49,504 nucleotides of DNA from Acidimicrobiales bacterium (lineage in GTDB: Bacteria > Actinomycetota > Acidimicrobiia > Acidimicrobiales > UBA8190): contig DATKSK010000061.1 in NCBI GenBank assembly GCA_035531755.1, positions 1-49,504 of the forward strand. Reading direction: 5' to 3'. Positions 32,904 through 46,555 of this stretch are shown one piece after another. The notes below the pieces were generated by a model. The model was not told the DNA's origin. It made no database searches and saw only the letters and a list, made by a program, of their open reading frames with translations. How positions within the stretch are numbered: the stretch's first letter is position 1; the number at the start of each line of letters is the position of its first letter. The position numbers were made by a program, and so were the translations under genes.

Positions 32904-33875
32904 ATGGAGCTGGTCCCCGTACGGCGTCTCGAGTTGGTCACCGGCCGGTCGCACCCGGCCCTGGCCCAGGAGATCGCCTCCCACCTCGAGGTCGAGCTGA
33001 GCGGGGTGAACCTCCGGGAATTCGCCAACGGCGAGGTCCACTGCCGCTACGACACGTCACTGCGCGGCAGCGACGTCTTCATCGTGCAGACACATGCCGG
33101 CCCGGTCAACGACGCCATCATGGAGCAGCTCATCATGATCGACGCCGCCAAGCGGGCGTCGGCCAAGCGCATCACCGCGGTGTGCCCCTACTACGGCTAC
33201 TCGCGCCAGGACCGGAAGGCGACGGGGCGCGAGCCCATCACCGCCAAGCTGGTGGCGGACGTGCTCCAGGTGGCGGGCGCCGACCGCGTCGTCAGTGTCG
33301 ACCTGCACTCGGGGCAGATCCAAGGCTTCTTCAACGTCCCCTTCGACCACCTGACCGCCACCCCGGTCCTGGTGGAGGAGCTCCACCGCCTCGGGACGAG
33401 CGATCTCGTGATCGTGGCGCCCGATGCCGGTCGGGTCCGGGTGGCGGAGCGCTTCAGCCAACACCTCGGCGCCGACCTGGCCTTCGTGCACAAGCGCCGC
33501 CCCCGGGGTACCCACAACCAGGTCGAGGCCCTCGACGTGGTGGGCGAGGTGGATGGTCGCCACTGCGTGCTGATCGACGACATGATCGACACCGCCGGCA
33601 CCATCTGCGCGGCGGCCGAGCTCCTGGCCGAGCGGGGTGCCGCCGAGATCTCGGCCATGGCCACCCACGGGGTCCTGTCCGACCCCGCGCTCGAGCGCCT
33701 GGAGAAGTCGCCGCTGTCGCGGGTCGTGGTCACCAACACCCTGCCGATCCCCGAAGAGCGCCGCATCGACAAGCTCCACGTGCTCTCCGTGGCGAAGCTC
33801 ATCGCCGACGCCATCGACGCCGTCTTCGAGGACACGTCGGTCTCCGAGATCTTCGGCGGCGACAACCTGTCCTGA
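32904..33875 (+). CDS. prs: Ribose-phosphate pyrophosphokinase (PRPP synthase)
   Basis: Makes PRPP from ribose-5-phosphate and ATP, for nucleotides, His, Trp and NAD. 323 aa, normal length. Signatures: FANGEVHCRYDTSLRGSDVF, PYYGYSRQDRKATGREPIT, VDLHSGQIQGFFNVPFDHLT, IVAPDAGRVRVAERF and the PRPP-binding loop VLIDDMIDTAGTICAAAEL, followed by TNTLPIP. It sits after glmU in the conserved actinobacterial order, separated only by the reversed Usp gene. Confidence 0.96.
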   Translation: MELVPVRRLELVTGRSHPALAQEIASHLEVELSGVNLREFANGEVHCRYDTSLRGSDVFIVQTHAGPVNDAIMEQLIMIDAAKRASAKRITAVCPYYGYSRQDRKATGREPITAKLVADVLQVAGADRVVSVDLHSGQIQGFFNVPFDHLTATPVLVEELHRLGTSDLVIVAPDAGRVRVAERFSQHLGADLAFVHKRRPRGTHNQVEALDVVGEVDGRHCVLIDDMIDTAGTICAAAELLAERGAAEISAMATHGVLSDPALERLEKSPLSRVVVTNTLPIPEERRIDKLHVLSVAKLIADAIDAVFEDTSVSEIFGGDNLS

Positions 33876-33977
33876 ACAGGCGGCCGCCCACCCGGTCCGG
33901 GTGCACGGGCGAACGTGGGGATCGTGTCGTCGTGGTGCGGGCGGGCCCCGGTTTTCGCCGTCCCTGGCCTGGCCCTC

Positions 33978-33983
33978 TATGCT
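33978..33983 (+). promoter_or_regulatory. -10-like TATGCT upstream of rplY
   Basis: TATGCT lies 36 nt before the rplY ATG, with GAGGAG at 34005-34010, a good ribosome site at spacing 9. Unlike the leaderless cases, this gene has a normal leader. Confidence 0.4.
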
Positions 33984-34019
33984 GTGAGGTCCGTTCGCAT
34001 CCCCGAGGAGCCCGTCGAA

Positions 34020-34688
34020 ATGGCCGAACTCACCCTGGTCGCCGAAGCCGGCCGCCGTCCGGGCAGCCGCCCGGCGCGTCGACTGCGCCACGAGGGCCGC
34101 ATCCCCGGCGTGGTCTACGGCCCCGGGGTGGAGCCCATCGCCGTGTCGGTGGCGGCGCGTGACCTGCGCACCGTGCTGAGCACCGACGCCGGTCTCAACG
34201 CCGTGGTGTCCCTGCGGGTCGACGGCCAGCGGTTCCTGACCATGGCGCGCGAGCTCCAGCGGCATCCGGTGCGCGGCAGCGTGACGCACGTCGACTTCCA
34301 GGTCGTCGACCCCGACCGCGAGGTCTCGGCCGAGGTCCCCATCACGCTGACCGGGGAGGCCGTCGAGCTCGGCCGGGCCGACGGTGTGCTCGAGCAGCAG
34401 ATGTTCGCGCTCACGATCAAGGCGCGTCCCGCCGACATCCCGTCGCACCTCGAGGTCGACATCACCGACCTCGTGATCGGCGCCGCCGTGCGGGTGTCGG
34501 ACATCGCCCTGCCGGCGGACGTGGTGACGGAAGTCGACCCCGAAGCCATCGTGGCCGCCGGCCAGCCCCCGCGGGTGCAGACCGCCGCGGAGGGCGCCGA
34601 GGGTGCCGCCGAGGGCGCCGAGGGTGCCGGCGAGCCCGAGTCGGGCGGCGGGGCCGAGTCCACCGGCGAGTCGGGCGCGGAGAGCTGA
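34020..34688 (+). CDS. rplY: 50S ribosomal protein bL25 (CTC form)
   Basis: 222 aa, the long CTC version: the 5S-rRNA-binding domain (LVAEAGRRPGSRPARRLRHE, GRIPGVVYGPG) and the C-terminal TL5 domain (VPITLTGEAVELGRADGVLE, QQMFALTIKARPADIPSHLE). The last 35 residues are a Glu/Gly/Ala-rich tail that includes a 21-nt duplication. The ATG at 34020 has GAGGAG at a spacing of 9. It is followed by pth, as in other actinobacteria. Confidence 0.95.
   Translation: MAELTLVAEAGRRPGSRPARRLRHEGRIPGVVYGPGVEPIAVSVAARDLRTVLSTDAGLNAVVSLRVDGQRFLTMARELQRHPVRGSVTHVDFQVVDPDREVSAEVPITLTGEAVELGRADGVLEQQMFALTIKARPADIPSHLEVDITDLVIGAAVRVSDIALPADVVTEVDPEAIVAAGQPPRVQTAAEGAEGAAEGAEGAGEPESGGGAESTGESGAES
34590..34631. repeat. 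21-nt direct duplication in the bL25 tail
   Basis: Two near-identical 21-nt copies (34590-34610 and 34611-34631), differing at one base, encode EGAEGAA and EGAEGAG in the acidic C-terminal tail. Confidence 0.85.
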
Positions 34689-34739
34689 GTCATCCGGCGA
34701 CTGCTGCCCACGGGCAGGGGGGCGGCCGCCGACCTGCTG

Positions 34740-35309
34740 GTGGTGGGGCTCGGTAACCCCGGAGCGGAGTACCAGCGGACGCGCCACAACCTCGGCGCGG
34801 ACACCGTCGACGTGCTCGCCGGCCGCTTCGGTGAGCGCCTGCGACCGGAGAAGGGCACCCGCGCCGTCGTCGCCCAGGCCCGGCTGGGCGGGTCCCTGGT
34901 GGTGCTGGCCGTGCCCCAGACCTACATGAACGAGTCCGGCCTCGCCGTGGCCGCCCTCGTGCGACGGTACCGCCTGGTCGAGCTCAGCCGGCTCGTCGTC
35001 GTCCACGACGAGCTCGACCTCCCCACGGGCCGCGTCAAGGTCAAGGTGGGCGGCGGCACGGCCGGCAACAACGGGCTCAAGTCCGTGCACGCGCACCTCC
35101 ACGATCCGGGGTACGTGCGGGTGCGGATCGGCATCGGCAAGCCGCCCGGGCGCGAGGCGGGCGCCGACTACGTCCTGCACCGACCGAGCCGCGCCCAGCG
35201 CGAGGCGCTCGACGTGGCCGTGGAGGTGGCGGCGGACGCCGTCGAGGCCATCGCCACCGAGGGCGTCGAGGCCGCCATGCAGCGCTTCAACACGGACACG
35301 CTCCCGTAG
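34740..35309 (+). CDS. pth: Peptidyl-tRNA hydrolase
   Basis: Releases tRNA from peptidyl-tRNA lost by stalled ribosomes. About 190 aa with VGLGNPGAEYQRTRHNLGAD (Asn and His of the active site), VPQTYMNESGLAVAALV, VVVHDELDLPTGRVKVKVGG and GGTAGNNGLKSVHAHL. The start is unusual: the first GTG (34740) leaves only one residue before GLGNPG, where the family usually has three or four. In-frame CTG codons lie just upstream, so CTG initiation is possible. It follows rplY in the same frame, 51 nt after its stop. Confidence 0.93.
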   Translation: MVGLGNPGAEYQRTRHNLGADTVDVLAGRFGERLRPEKGTRAVVAQARLGGSLVVLAVPQTYMNESGLAVAALVRRYRLVELSRLVVVHDELDLPTGRVKVKVGGGTAGNNGLKSVHAHLHDPGYVRVRIGIGKPPGREAGADYVLHRPSRAQREALDVAVEVAADAVEAIATEGVEAAMQRFNTDTLP

Positions 35310-35332
35310 CCGGGTGCCGGCCGCGTCGTCGG

Positions 35333-35338
35333 TAGCCT
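35333..35338 (+). promoter_or_regulatory. -10-like hexamer for a leaderless mfd transcript
   Basis: TAGCCT ends 6 nt before the mfd GTG at 35345; the spacer GACCAG carries no ribosome site. Confidence 0.5.
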
Positions 35339-35344
35339 GACCAG

Positions 35345-38300
35345 GTGAGCCTGCGCTCGCTCCCCCAGATGCTCCGGCACGAGCCCGCCATGGTCGACGC
35401 CATGGCGGCGGGGACCGGCGCGTTGGCGGTGCCCGACGCCGCCACCGCCTTCGTGCTGGCGGGACTGTGCCGCCTGGGCGAGCGGCGACCGCTGCTGGTG
35501 GTCACACCCACGGTCGGCGACGCCGAGCGGCTCACCCACGACCTCGGGGCCTTCCTCGGTGCCGACACGGTCGCCCTCTTCCCGGCGTGGGACACCCTTC
35601 CTTTCGAGCGCGTGAGCCCCGAGCTCTCCACCATGGGGGCGCGCCTGCGCCTGTTGTGGCGCGTCCAGGACCCGTCGACCTCGCCGGCGGTGATCGTGGC
35701 GCCCGTGCGCGCCCTGCTCCAACGTCTGGGCCCCTTCGAGGATGCCGCCGTCCCCGTGCGCGTGGCGCGCGGGGAGCGCCTCGACCAGCGGGGGCTGGTG
35801 GAGCGGCTCGTCGGCCTCGGGTACCGGCGGGAGTACCAGGTCGAGCACCGGGGCGAGCTCGCCGTGCGGGGCGGGATCGTGGACGTGTTCCCGTCGACCG
35901 CCGAGCTGCCGGTGCGGATCGACCTGTGGGGCGACGAGGTGGACCGCCTCACGGAGTTCGACCCCGGTGACCAACGTTCTCTGGACGACCTCGCCGAGGT
36001 CGAGATGTTCGGCTGTCGTGAGGTGCTCCCCACCCCGGCGGCGCGTGCCCGGGCGGCGGCCCTCGTGGGCGCCGAGCCCTGGGGGCGGTCGCAGTGGGAG
36101 CGTCTGGCGGCCGGCCAGCTCTTCGACGGCATGGAGTCGTGGCTTCCCTGGTTGGTCGAGGAGGAGCGCGTGCTCCCCGACCTCGTCGCTCCGGGCGGAC
36201 GGCTCGTGCTGCTCGACCCGAGGCGCATCCGGGACCGCGCCGCCGAGCTCAACGACGAGGAGGCGGCCCTGGCCGGCGCTCTCGCCGTGACCTGGGGCGT
36301 CGCCGGGCGGGCGACCGGCACCGGGGCACAGGAAGCCGGTGCACAGGAAGCCAGTGCACAGGAAGACGGGGCACAGGAAGCCGGTGCTGTCGGGCCCGGG
36401 GGCTTCCCTCGCCTCCACGTGCCCTACGACCGACTGCTCGAGCACTGTGCGGCCCCCGTGCTGTCGATCGTGCCCGTCGCCGACGCGCCGAGCATGCCGG
36501 GCGTCACGGCCCATGGCTTCGAGCCCGTGCACGGGGACCGGGCCCGGCTGGCGGCCCAGCTGTCGTCGCTCGTGTCGGGCGGGTACTCGGTGACGGTGTG
36601 CGCCGAGGGCTCCGGCTCGGCCACCCGCCTGGCGGCCGTGCTCGCCGAGGAGGGCCTCGCCGTCGAGGTCGTGGAGACCGGGGACGGCGACGGGCCCGAC
36701 CTGTCCCGTCCGGGCATCCGCGTGGTGGCCGACCCGCTCGAGCACGGCTTCGTGATCCCCACCGTCAAGGTGGCGGTGCTCGCCGAGGCCGACATGACCG
36801 GCCGGCGCCGTGCGCACCGTCCCGCCCGGGCCCGCGCCCGACCCACGGACGGCTTCTTCGACGACCTCGCCCCCGGCGACTTCGTGGTGCACCGCCAGCA
36901 CGGCGTCGCCCGCTACGCCGGCATGGTGACGCGCACCGTCAACGGGGCGTCGCGCGACTACCTGCTGCTGGAGTACCGCGGCGACGACAAGCTCTACCTG
37001 CCGTCCGACCAGATCGACGTGCTGACCCCCTACAGCGGGGGGGAGACGCCCACCCTCAACCGGTTGGGCGGGTCCGAATGGCAGCGCACGCGGGCCAAGG
37101 CCCGGGCCGCCGTGCACGAGATCGCCCAGGAGCTCGTCGAGCTGTACCGGCGACGCCTGCACAGCAAGGGCCACGCCTTCGCGCCCGACACGCCGTGGCA
37201 GCGCGAGCTCGAGGACTCCTTCGCCTTCACCGAGACCCACGACCAGCTGCGCGCGGTCGAGGAGACCAAGCGCGACATGGAGTCCGACGTTCCCATGGAC
37301 CGCCTGGTGTGCGGCGACGTCGGCTTCGGCAAGACCGAGGTCGCCGTGCGCGCCGTGTTCAAGGCGATCCAGGACGGCAAGCAGGCCGCCGTGCTCGTGC
37401 CGACCACGCTCCTGGCCCAGCAGCACGCCCAGACGTTCGCGGAGCGCTACGCCGGGTTCCCGGTCCGCGTGGAGATGTTGTCGCGCTTTCTGACCCCCGC
37501 CCAGGCGCGCGCCGTGGTGGCGGGCGTGGCGGCGGGCACCGTCGACGTGGTCATCGGCACCCACCGGGTCCTCGCCGGCGACGTCACCTTCAAGAACCTC
37601 GGGCTCCTCGTCGTGGACGAGGAGCAGCGCTTCGGCGTGAGCCACAAAGAGGCCATGAAGCAGATGGCCGCCGACGTCGACGTGCTCACGCTGACCGCGA
37701 ACCCCATTCCCCGCACCCTCGAAATGGCGCTGACCGGCATCCGCGACCTGTCGCTCATCAACACGCCGCCGGCGGCACGCCAGCCGATCCTCACCTACGT
37801 GGGCGAGTTCGAGGAGGCCGCCGTGGTCGAGGCGCTCCGTCGCGAGCTGCTGCGGGAGGGGCAGGCGTTCTTCGTGCACAACTGGGTCCAGAACATCGAG
37901 GCCGTCGCCGCACGGTTGCGGAGCCTCGTGCCCGAGGCCCGGGTGGCCGTCGCCCACGGCCAGATGGACGAAGGATCGTTGGAGCAGGTGGTCCTCGACT
38001 TCTGGGAGAAGCGCTACGACGTCCTCGTGTGCACGACCATCATCGAGTCGGGCATCGACATCCCCGCCGTCAACACGCTCGTCGTCGACCGCGCCGACCG
38101 CCTCGGGCTGGGCCAGCTGCACCAGCTGCGCGGCCGGGTGGGACGCGCCGGGCAGCGTGCCTACGCGTACCTGTTCCACCCCGCCGACCGGGTCCTGACC
38201 GAGGCGGCCTACGAACGGCTGCGGACGATCGGCGAGCAGACGGAGCTCGGAGCCGGGTTCAAGATCGCCATGCGCGACCTCGAGATCCGCGGGGCGGGCA

Positions 38301-38929
38301 ACCTGCTCGGGCGCGACCAGTCCGGGCACATCGCCGCGGTGGGCTACGACCTCTACGTGCAGCTCGTGGCGGAAGCGGTGGCGGAGTTGAAGGGCGAGCC
38401 GCTGCGCACCGCCGTCGACGTCACCATCGACGTCCCCTCCGACGCCCACCTGCCCGCCGCGTACGTCGCCCGTGAGGACCTGCGCCTCGAGGCGTACCGG
38501 CGCCTGGCGGCGGTCTCCACCGGGGCCGAGGTGGACGACATCCGGGCCGAGTGGGCGGACCGCTTCGGGCCGCCGCCGCGCCCGGCCGAGGGCCTGTTGT
38601 CCGTCGCCCGGCTGCGCGCCGCGTGCCTGCGCACCGGCGTGCGCGAGGTGTCGGCCACGGCGGCCCGCCCCGGCCAGGGCGCCGGCCCCCCGGGCCGACG
38701 CGGGCTGGTGGCCCGCCTCGCCCCCCTCGACCTCCCGGCTTCGGCCCGGGTCCGGCTGCGGCGCCTGCGACCCGCGGCGGTCGTCAAGGAGGACCTGCAC
38801 CAGCTCGTGGTCCCGCTCGGGCCCGACGAGCAGCCGGTGGAGGCCCTGACAGACCTCCTGGACCAGCTGGTTCCGGTGGTGTCCGCCGGTGACGGGGCCG
38901 AATCGTCGGGGGTCGCGGGGCGCCGGTAG
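35345..38929 (+). CDS. mfd: Transcription-repair coupling factor Mfd
   Basis: Mfd is an SF2 translocase that pushes RNA polymerase off DNA lesions and recruits UvrA. 1194 aa. N-terminal UvrB-like domains begin LPQMLRHEPAMVDAMAAGTG; the RNA polymerase-interacting domain has GDFVVHRQHGVARYAGMV (about 515); the helicase has Walker A CGDVGFGKTEVAVRAV (about 656) and VVDEEQRFGVSHKEAM (about 757), ILTYVGEF, and TTIIESGIDIPAVNTLVVD; a C-terminal TRCF domain follows. Residues 328-347 are a four-unit pentapeptide repeat in a linker. The GTG start has a -10-like TAGCCT 6 nt upstream. Confidence 0.97.
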   Translation: MSLRSLPQMLRHEPAMVDAMAAGTGALAVPDAATAFVLAGLCRLGERRPLLVVTPTVGDAERLTHDLGAFLGADTVALFPAWDTLPFERVSPELSTMGARLRLLWRVQDPSTSPAVIVAPVRALLQRLGPFEDAAVPVRVARGERLDQRGLVERLVGLGYRREYQVEHRGELAVRGGIVDVFPSTAELPVRIDLWGDEVDRLTEFDPGDQRSLDDLAEVEMFGCREVLPTPAARARAAALVGAEPWGRSQWERLAAGQLFDGMESWLPWLVEEERVLPDLVAPGGRLVLLDPRRIRDRAAELNDEEAALAGALAVTWGVAGRATGTGAQEAGAQEASAQEDGAQEAGAVGPGGFPRLHVPYDRLLEHCAAPVLSIVPVADAPSMPGVTAHGFEPVHGDRARLAAQLSSLVSGGYSVTVCAEGSGSATRLAAVLAEEGLAVEVVETGDGDGPDLSRPGIRVVADPLEHGFVIPTVKVAVLAEADMTGRRRAHRPARARARPTDGFFDDLAPGDFVVHRQHGVARYAGMVTRTVNGASRDYLLLEYRGDDKLYLPSDQIDVLTPYSGGETPTLNRLGGSEWQRTRAKARAAVHEIAQELVELYRRRLHSKGHAFAPDTPWQRELEDSFAFTETHDQLRAVEETKRDMESDVPMDRLVCGDVGFGKTEVAVRAVFKAIQDGKQAAVLVPTTLLAQQHAQTFAERYAGFPVRVEMLSRFLTPAQARAVVAGVAAGTVDVVIGTHRVLAGDVTFKNLGLLVVDEEQRFGVSHKEAMKQMAADVDVLTLTANPIPRTLEMALTGIRDLSLINTPPAARQPILTYVGEFEEAAVVEALRRELLREGQAFFVHNWVQNIEAVAARLRSLVPEARVAVAHGQMDEGSLEQVVLDFWEKRYDVLVCTTIIESGIDIPAVNTLVVDRADRLGLGQLHQLRGRVGRAGQRAYAYLFHPADRVLTEAAYERLRTIGEQTELGAGFKIAMRDLEIRGAGNLLGRDQSGHIAAVGYDLYVQLVAEAVAELKGEPLRTAVDVTIDVPSDAHLPAAYVAREDLRLEAYRRLAAVSTGAEVDDIRAEWADRFGPPPRPAEGLLSVARLRAACLRTGVREVSATAARPGQGAGPPGRRGLVARLAPLDLPASARVRLRRLRPAAVVKEDLHQLVVPLGPDEQPVEALTDLLDQLVPVVSAGDGAESSGVAGRR
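36326..36385. repeat. Four-unit 15-nt repeat inside mfd
   Basis: GCACAGGAAGCCGGT repeats four times with few changes, encoding AQEAG, AQEAS, AQEDG and AQEAG (residues 328-347). It is in a poorly conserved linker after the UvrB-like N-terminal part. Confidence 0.95.
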
Positions 38930-38932
38930 AGT
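38927..38932 (+). promoter_or_regulatory. -10-like hexamer overlapping the mfd stop
   Basis: TAGAGT begins with the mfd TAG stop and ends 9 nt before the GTG at 38942. No ribosome site is present, which would suit a leaderless start. Confidence 0.35.
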
Positions 38933-38941
38933 GCCCCTTCC

Positions 38942-40084
38942 GTGAAGCGCATCCTGGCTCTGGCCGTCGTCGGCGCGCTGGCCGCGGCGGTGTCGGGATG
39001 CGACCTCTCGCCGCCGGCGGCGACGGTGAACGGGGCCACGATCAGCCGGGCCCAGCTCAACGACACCCTGTCGGTGGTGTCGGCGGACACCGTCGCACAG
39101 TGCGCCCTCGCCGTCCTCAGCCAGGGCAACGGCAGCACGCTGCCGGCGGTGGCGGGCAGCGGTGACGCCACCGTCACCACCCAGTTCGCCGCGGTCGAGC
39201 TCACCGGGCTGGTGCAGCAGGCCATCGAGCAGCAGGGTCTGGCGCGGCGCCACGCCGCGGTGAGCGCCGCGGACCTGGCGGCGGCCCGGACGGACTACGA
39301 GACGGAGCTCAGCGACGCGTCGGCTCAGAACGGCTCCCCGTGCAACCTGACCGGGAGCACCCTGGTCCACAGCCTCCCGGCGAAGTTCCTCGACCAGCAG
39401 GCGCAGGCGCTGGCCGCCGAGGAGAAGCTCGAGGAGGTCGCCGGGCACGTCGACGTGAGCAGGCGTGCCCTGCGCGCCTACTACGACACGCACCAGCCCG
39501 CCGTGACGCAGCTGTGCCTGAACCTCATCGTGGCCAACGACCAGGCCTCGGCGCAGGCCATCCACGACCAGATCGCCGGGGGGACGACCTTCGCGGCCGC
39601 GGCCCAGGGCCCGGGCGCCAACCACAACGGGCCGCCGGGGGGCCAGGAGCCCTGCGTGTTCCCGTCGACCGTGCTGAGCCAACTCGGTCAGTCGATCGCC
39701 ACGGCCGTCGCCACCCTGGCCGACGGCCAGCTGGCGCCGCCGCAGTCGGTGACGGTGACCGACCCGTCCACCGGCACCCCGTCGACGGCGTGGATCGTCG
39801 TCGGCATGCGCCAGCACCACCTCGTCGCCTTCGGGGACGTCGAAGGCGGCATCCGGCTCCAGCTCCTGCAGCAGGGGCGGTCGGGCCTCAGCACCGCCCT
39901 CACCGCGCTGAGCGCCCGGCTCTCCGTGCAGCTCGACCCGCGCTACGGGACATGGAGCGCGCGACGCGGTGTCTCGGTCCCGACGCCGCCCCCGACGGCG
40001 TCGCTGCTGAACCCCGGCACCGGCCAGGCCCAGTCGGGCAGCTCGAGCCTGATCCTGCCGCCGGGCGGCCGGTCCACGGGCTGA
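38942..40084 (+). CDS. SurA-like secreted lipoprotein (possible foldase)
   Basis: 380 aa with a signal sequence and lipobox (VSGC, Cys20). After it: ATVNGATISRAQLNDTLSVV, a typical SurA N-terminal motif; helices such as ELTGLVQQAIEQQGLARRHA; then RRALRAYYDTHQPAVTQL and a parvulin-like region (LNLIVANDQASAQAIHDQIA, GTTFAAAAQG). The parvulin active site cannot be confirmed. It likely helps fold exported proteins. It lies between mfd and mazG in the conserved block, with mazG starting 9 nt after its stop. A long Thr/Pro/Ser tail ends the protein. Confidence 0.82.
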   Translation: MKRILALAVVGALAAAVSGCDLSPPAATVNGATISRAQLNDTLSVVSADTVAQCALAVLSQGNGSTLPAVAGSGDATVTTQFAAVELTGLVQQAIEQQGLARRHAAVSAADLAAARTDYETELSDASAQNGSPCNLTGSTLVHSLPAKFLDQQAQALAAEEKLEEVAGHVDVSRRALRAYYDTHQPAVTQLCLNLIVANDQASAQAIHDQIAGGTTFAAAAQGPGANHNGPPGGQEPCVFPSTVLSQLGQSIATAVATLADGQLAPPQSVTVTDPSTGTPSTAWIVVGMRQHHLVAFGDVEGGIRLQLLQQGRSGLSTALTALSARLSVQLDPRYGTWSARRGVSVPTPPPTASLLNPGTGQAQSGSSSLILPPGGRSTG

Positions 40085-40092
40085 CAGCGGTC

Positions 40093-45033
<4,941 letters not shown>

Positions 45034-45047
45034 GCCCACCACGGGAC

Positions 45048-46466
45048 ATGGACGCCGACGCCGACCGGGCGGCGGTGGCCCGGCTCCTCGGACGGCCCCC
45101 CTCCGGCGCGTTCTCGGTCGCCGTCAGGCGCCGCGACGGTACTCCCGCCGTCATCGAGAACGACCCCTTCCTCGACGACGGCACGCCCATGCCCACCCGC
45201 TACTGGTTGGTCGACGACGAGCTGCGCGACGCCGTGAGCAGGCTCGAAGCAGCCGGTGGTGTCCGCCGGGCGGAGGCTGCCGTCGATCCTGACGCCGTGG
45301 CCGACGCCCACGCCCGCCACGGTGCCGAGCGCGACCACGCCATCCCGGCGACCCATGCCGGGCCCCGGCCGACGGGCGGTGTCGGTGGCACGCGCCGGGG
45401 GGTGAAGTGCCTCCACGCCCACGTGGCCTGGTATCTCGCCGGTGGGGACGACCCGGTCGGGCGCTGGGCCGCCGGGCAGCTGGGGCTGGATGTCTCGGGC
45501 TATGTGGTGGTGCGGGGTGTGGTGGATGCGCCGCTCGGCCCCGTGGCCGCCGTCGACTGCGGGACCAACTCCACCCGGCTGCTGGTGGTCGGGGCGGACG
45601 GGGCGGTGCTCGACCGGCGGATGCGGATCACGCGGCTCGGCGAGGGGGTCGACGCCACGCACGAGCTGGCGCCCGAGGCCATCGGCCGAAGCCTGGCCGT
45701 GCTCGGGGAGTACCGACAGCTGATGGACCGTCACGGTGTCGTACGCACCCGGGTCGTCGCCACGTCGGCGGCCAGGGACGCCGAGAACGCGCCGGAGTTC
45801 CTGGCGGCGGCGGCCGACGTCATCGGGTGCCGACCGGAGGTGTTGAGCGGTGCCGACGAGGGAGAGCTGTCGTTCACCGGCGCCACCGCGCACCTGCCGG
45901 ACGACATGGTCGACGCCGGCACCGTGCTCGTCGTCGACATCGGGGGAGGATCCACCGAGCTCGTCGTCGGGGACGTCGGGCGGCGGGCGCCGGGCGCCGC
46001 GGTAGCCACGGTCTCGCTCGACATCGGGTGCGTGCGGGTGACGGAGCGGTTCATGCACCACGATCCGCCACTCGGCCACGAGCTGGCCGCTGCCCGTCAG
46101 GCGGTTGACGCCGACGTCGGACGCGCCCGCGCCATGCTGCCCCCATTGTCACCGGGGGCGCCACTGGTCGGGCTGGCCGGGACGGTATCGACGATCGCCG
46201 CGCTCGACCAGGGGCTCACGGACTACGAACGGTCCCGCATTCACCATGCCGTGCTCAGCCGGAGCACGGTCGAGCACTGGCTCGAGGTCCTCGCAGGAGA
46301 GGACAATGCCGCCCGCCTTTCGCGCCCCGGCATGATGGAGGGTCGTGCCGACGTGATCGCGTCCGGCGCGTTGATCCTGGCAGCCGTCATGACCGGCTTC
46401 GACCGGGACGCGTGCCTGGTGTCAGAAGACGACATCCTCGACGGGCTCGCGGCGAGCATCCGCTGA
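45048..46466 (+). CDS. DUF501-Ppx/GppA fusion: exopolyphosphatase
   Basis: 472 aa in one continuous frame. Residues 1-150 match DUF501: FLDDGTPMPTRYWLVDDELR and GVKCLHAHVAWYLAGGDDPV. From about 165 a Ppx/GppA phosphatase follows: VAAVDCGTNSTRLLVVGADG, VVATSAARDAENAPEFLAA, VVDIGGGSTELVVGD and GLAGTVSTIAALDQGLTDYE. Ppx removes phosphate from polyphosphate (or pppGpp). In mycobacteria DUF501 and Ppx are separate neighbours after ftsB-like, so this looks like their fusion. The link is only about 15 residues. The Ppx part (about 307 aa) is the short two-domain form. Confidence 0.92.
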   Translation: MDADADRAAVARLLGRPPSGAFSVAVRRRDGTPAVIENDPFLDDGTPMPTRYWLVDDELRDAVSRLEAAGGVRRAEAAVDPDAVADAHARHGAERDHAIPATHAGPRPTGGVGGTRRGVKCLHAHVAWYLAGGDDPVGRWAAGQLGLDVSGYVVVRGVVDAPLGPVAAVDCGTNSTRLLVVGADGAVLDRRMRITRLGEGVDATHELAPEAIGRSLAVLGEYRQLMDRHGVVRTRVVATSAARDAENAPEFLAAAADVIGCRPEVLSGADEGELSFTGATAHLPDDMVDAGTVLVVDIGGGSTELVVGDVGRRAPGAAVATVSLDIGCVRVTERFMHHDPPLGHELAAARQAVDADVGRARAMLPPLSPGAPLVGLAGTVSTIAALDQGLTDYERSRIHHAVLSRSTVEHWLEVLAGEDNAARLSRPGMMEGRADVIASGALILAAVMTGFDRDACLVSEDDILDGLAASIR

Positions 46467-46548
46467 TCGGTGTCGGGGCGCCTACGCTCCGGCGGCAACT
46501 GCTGTCGCCGCGATCCATTCCCGACACGCGGCGCCCCCGAGCACCGAT
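46466..46548. terminator. Large inverted repeat between convergent genes
   Basis: ATCGGTGTCGGGGCGCC (46466-46482, starting at the last base of the ppx stop) mirrors GGCGCCCCCGAGCACCGAT (46530-46548) with two small bulges. The 47-nt loop holds a second stem-like pair (CGGCGGC and GTCGCCG). Likely a two-way terminator, or a relic of an element end. Confidence 0.55.
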
Positions 46549-46555
46549 GCTGTGA

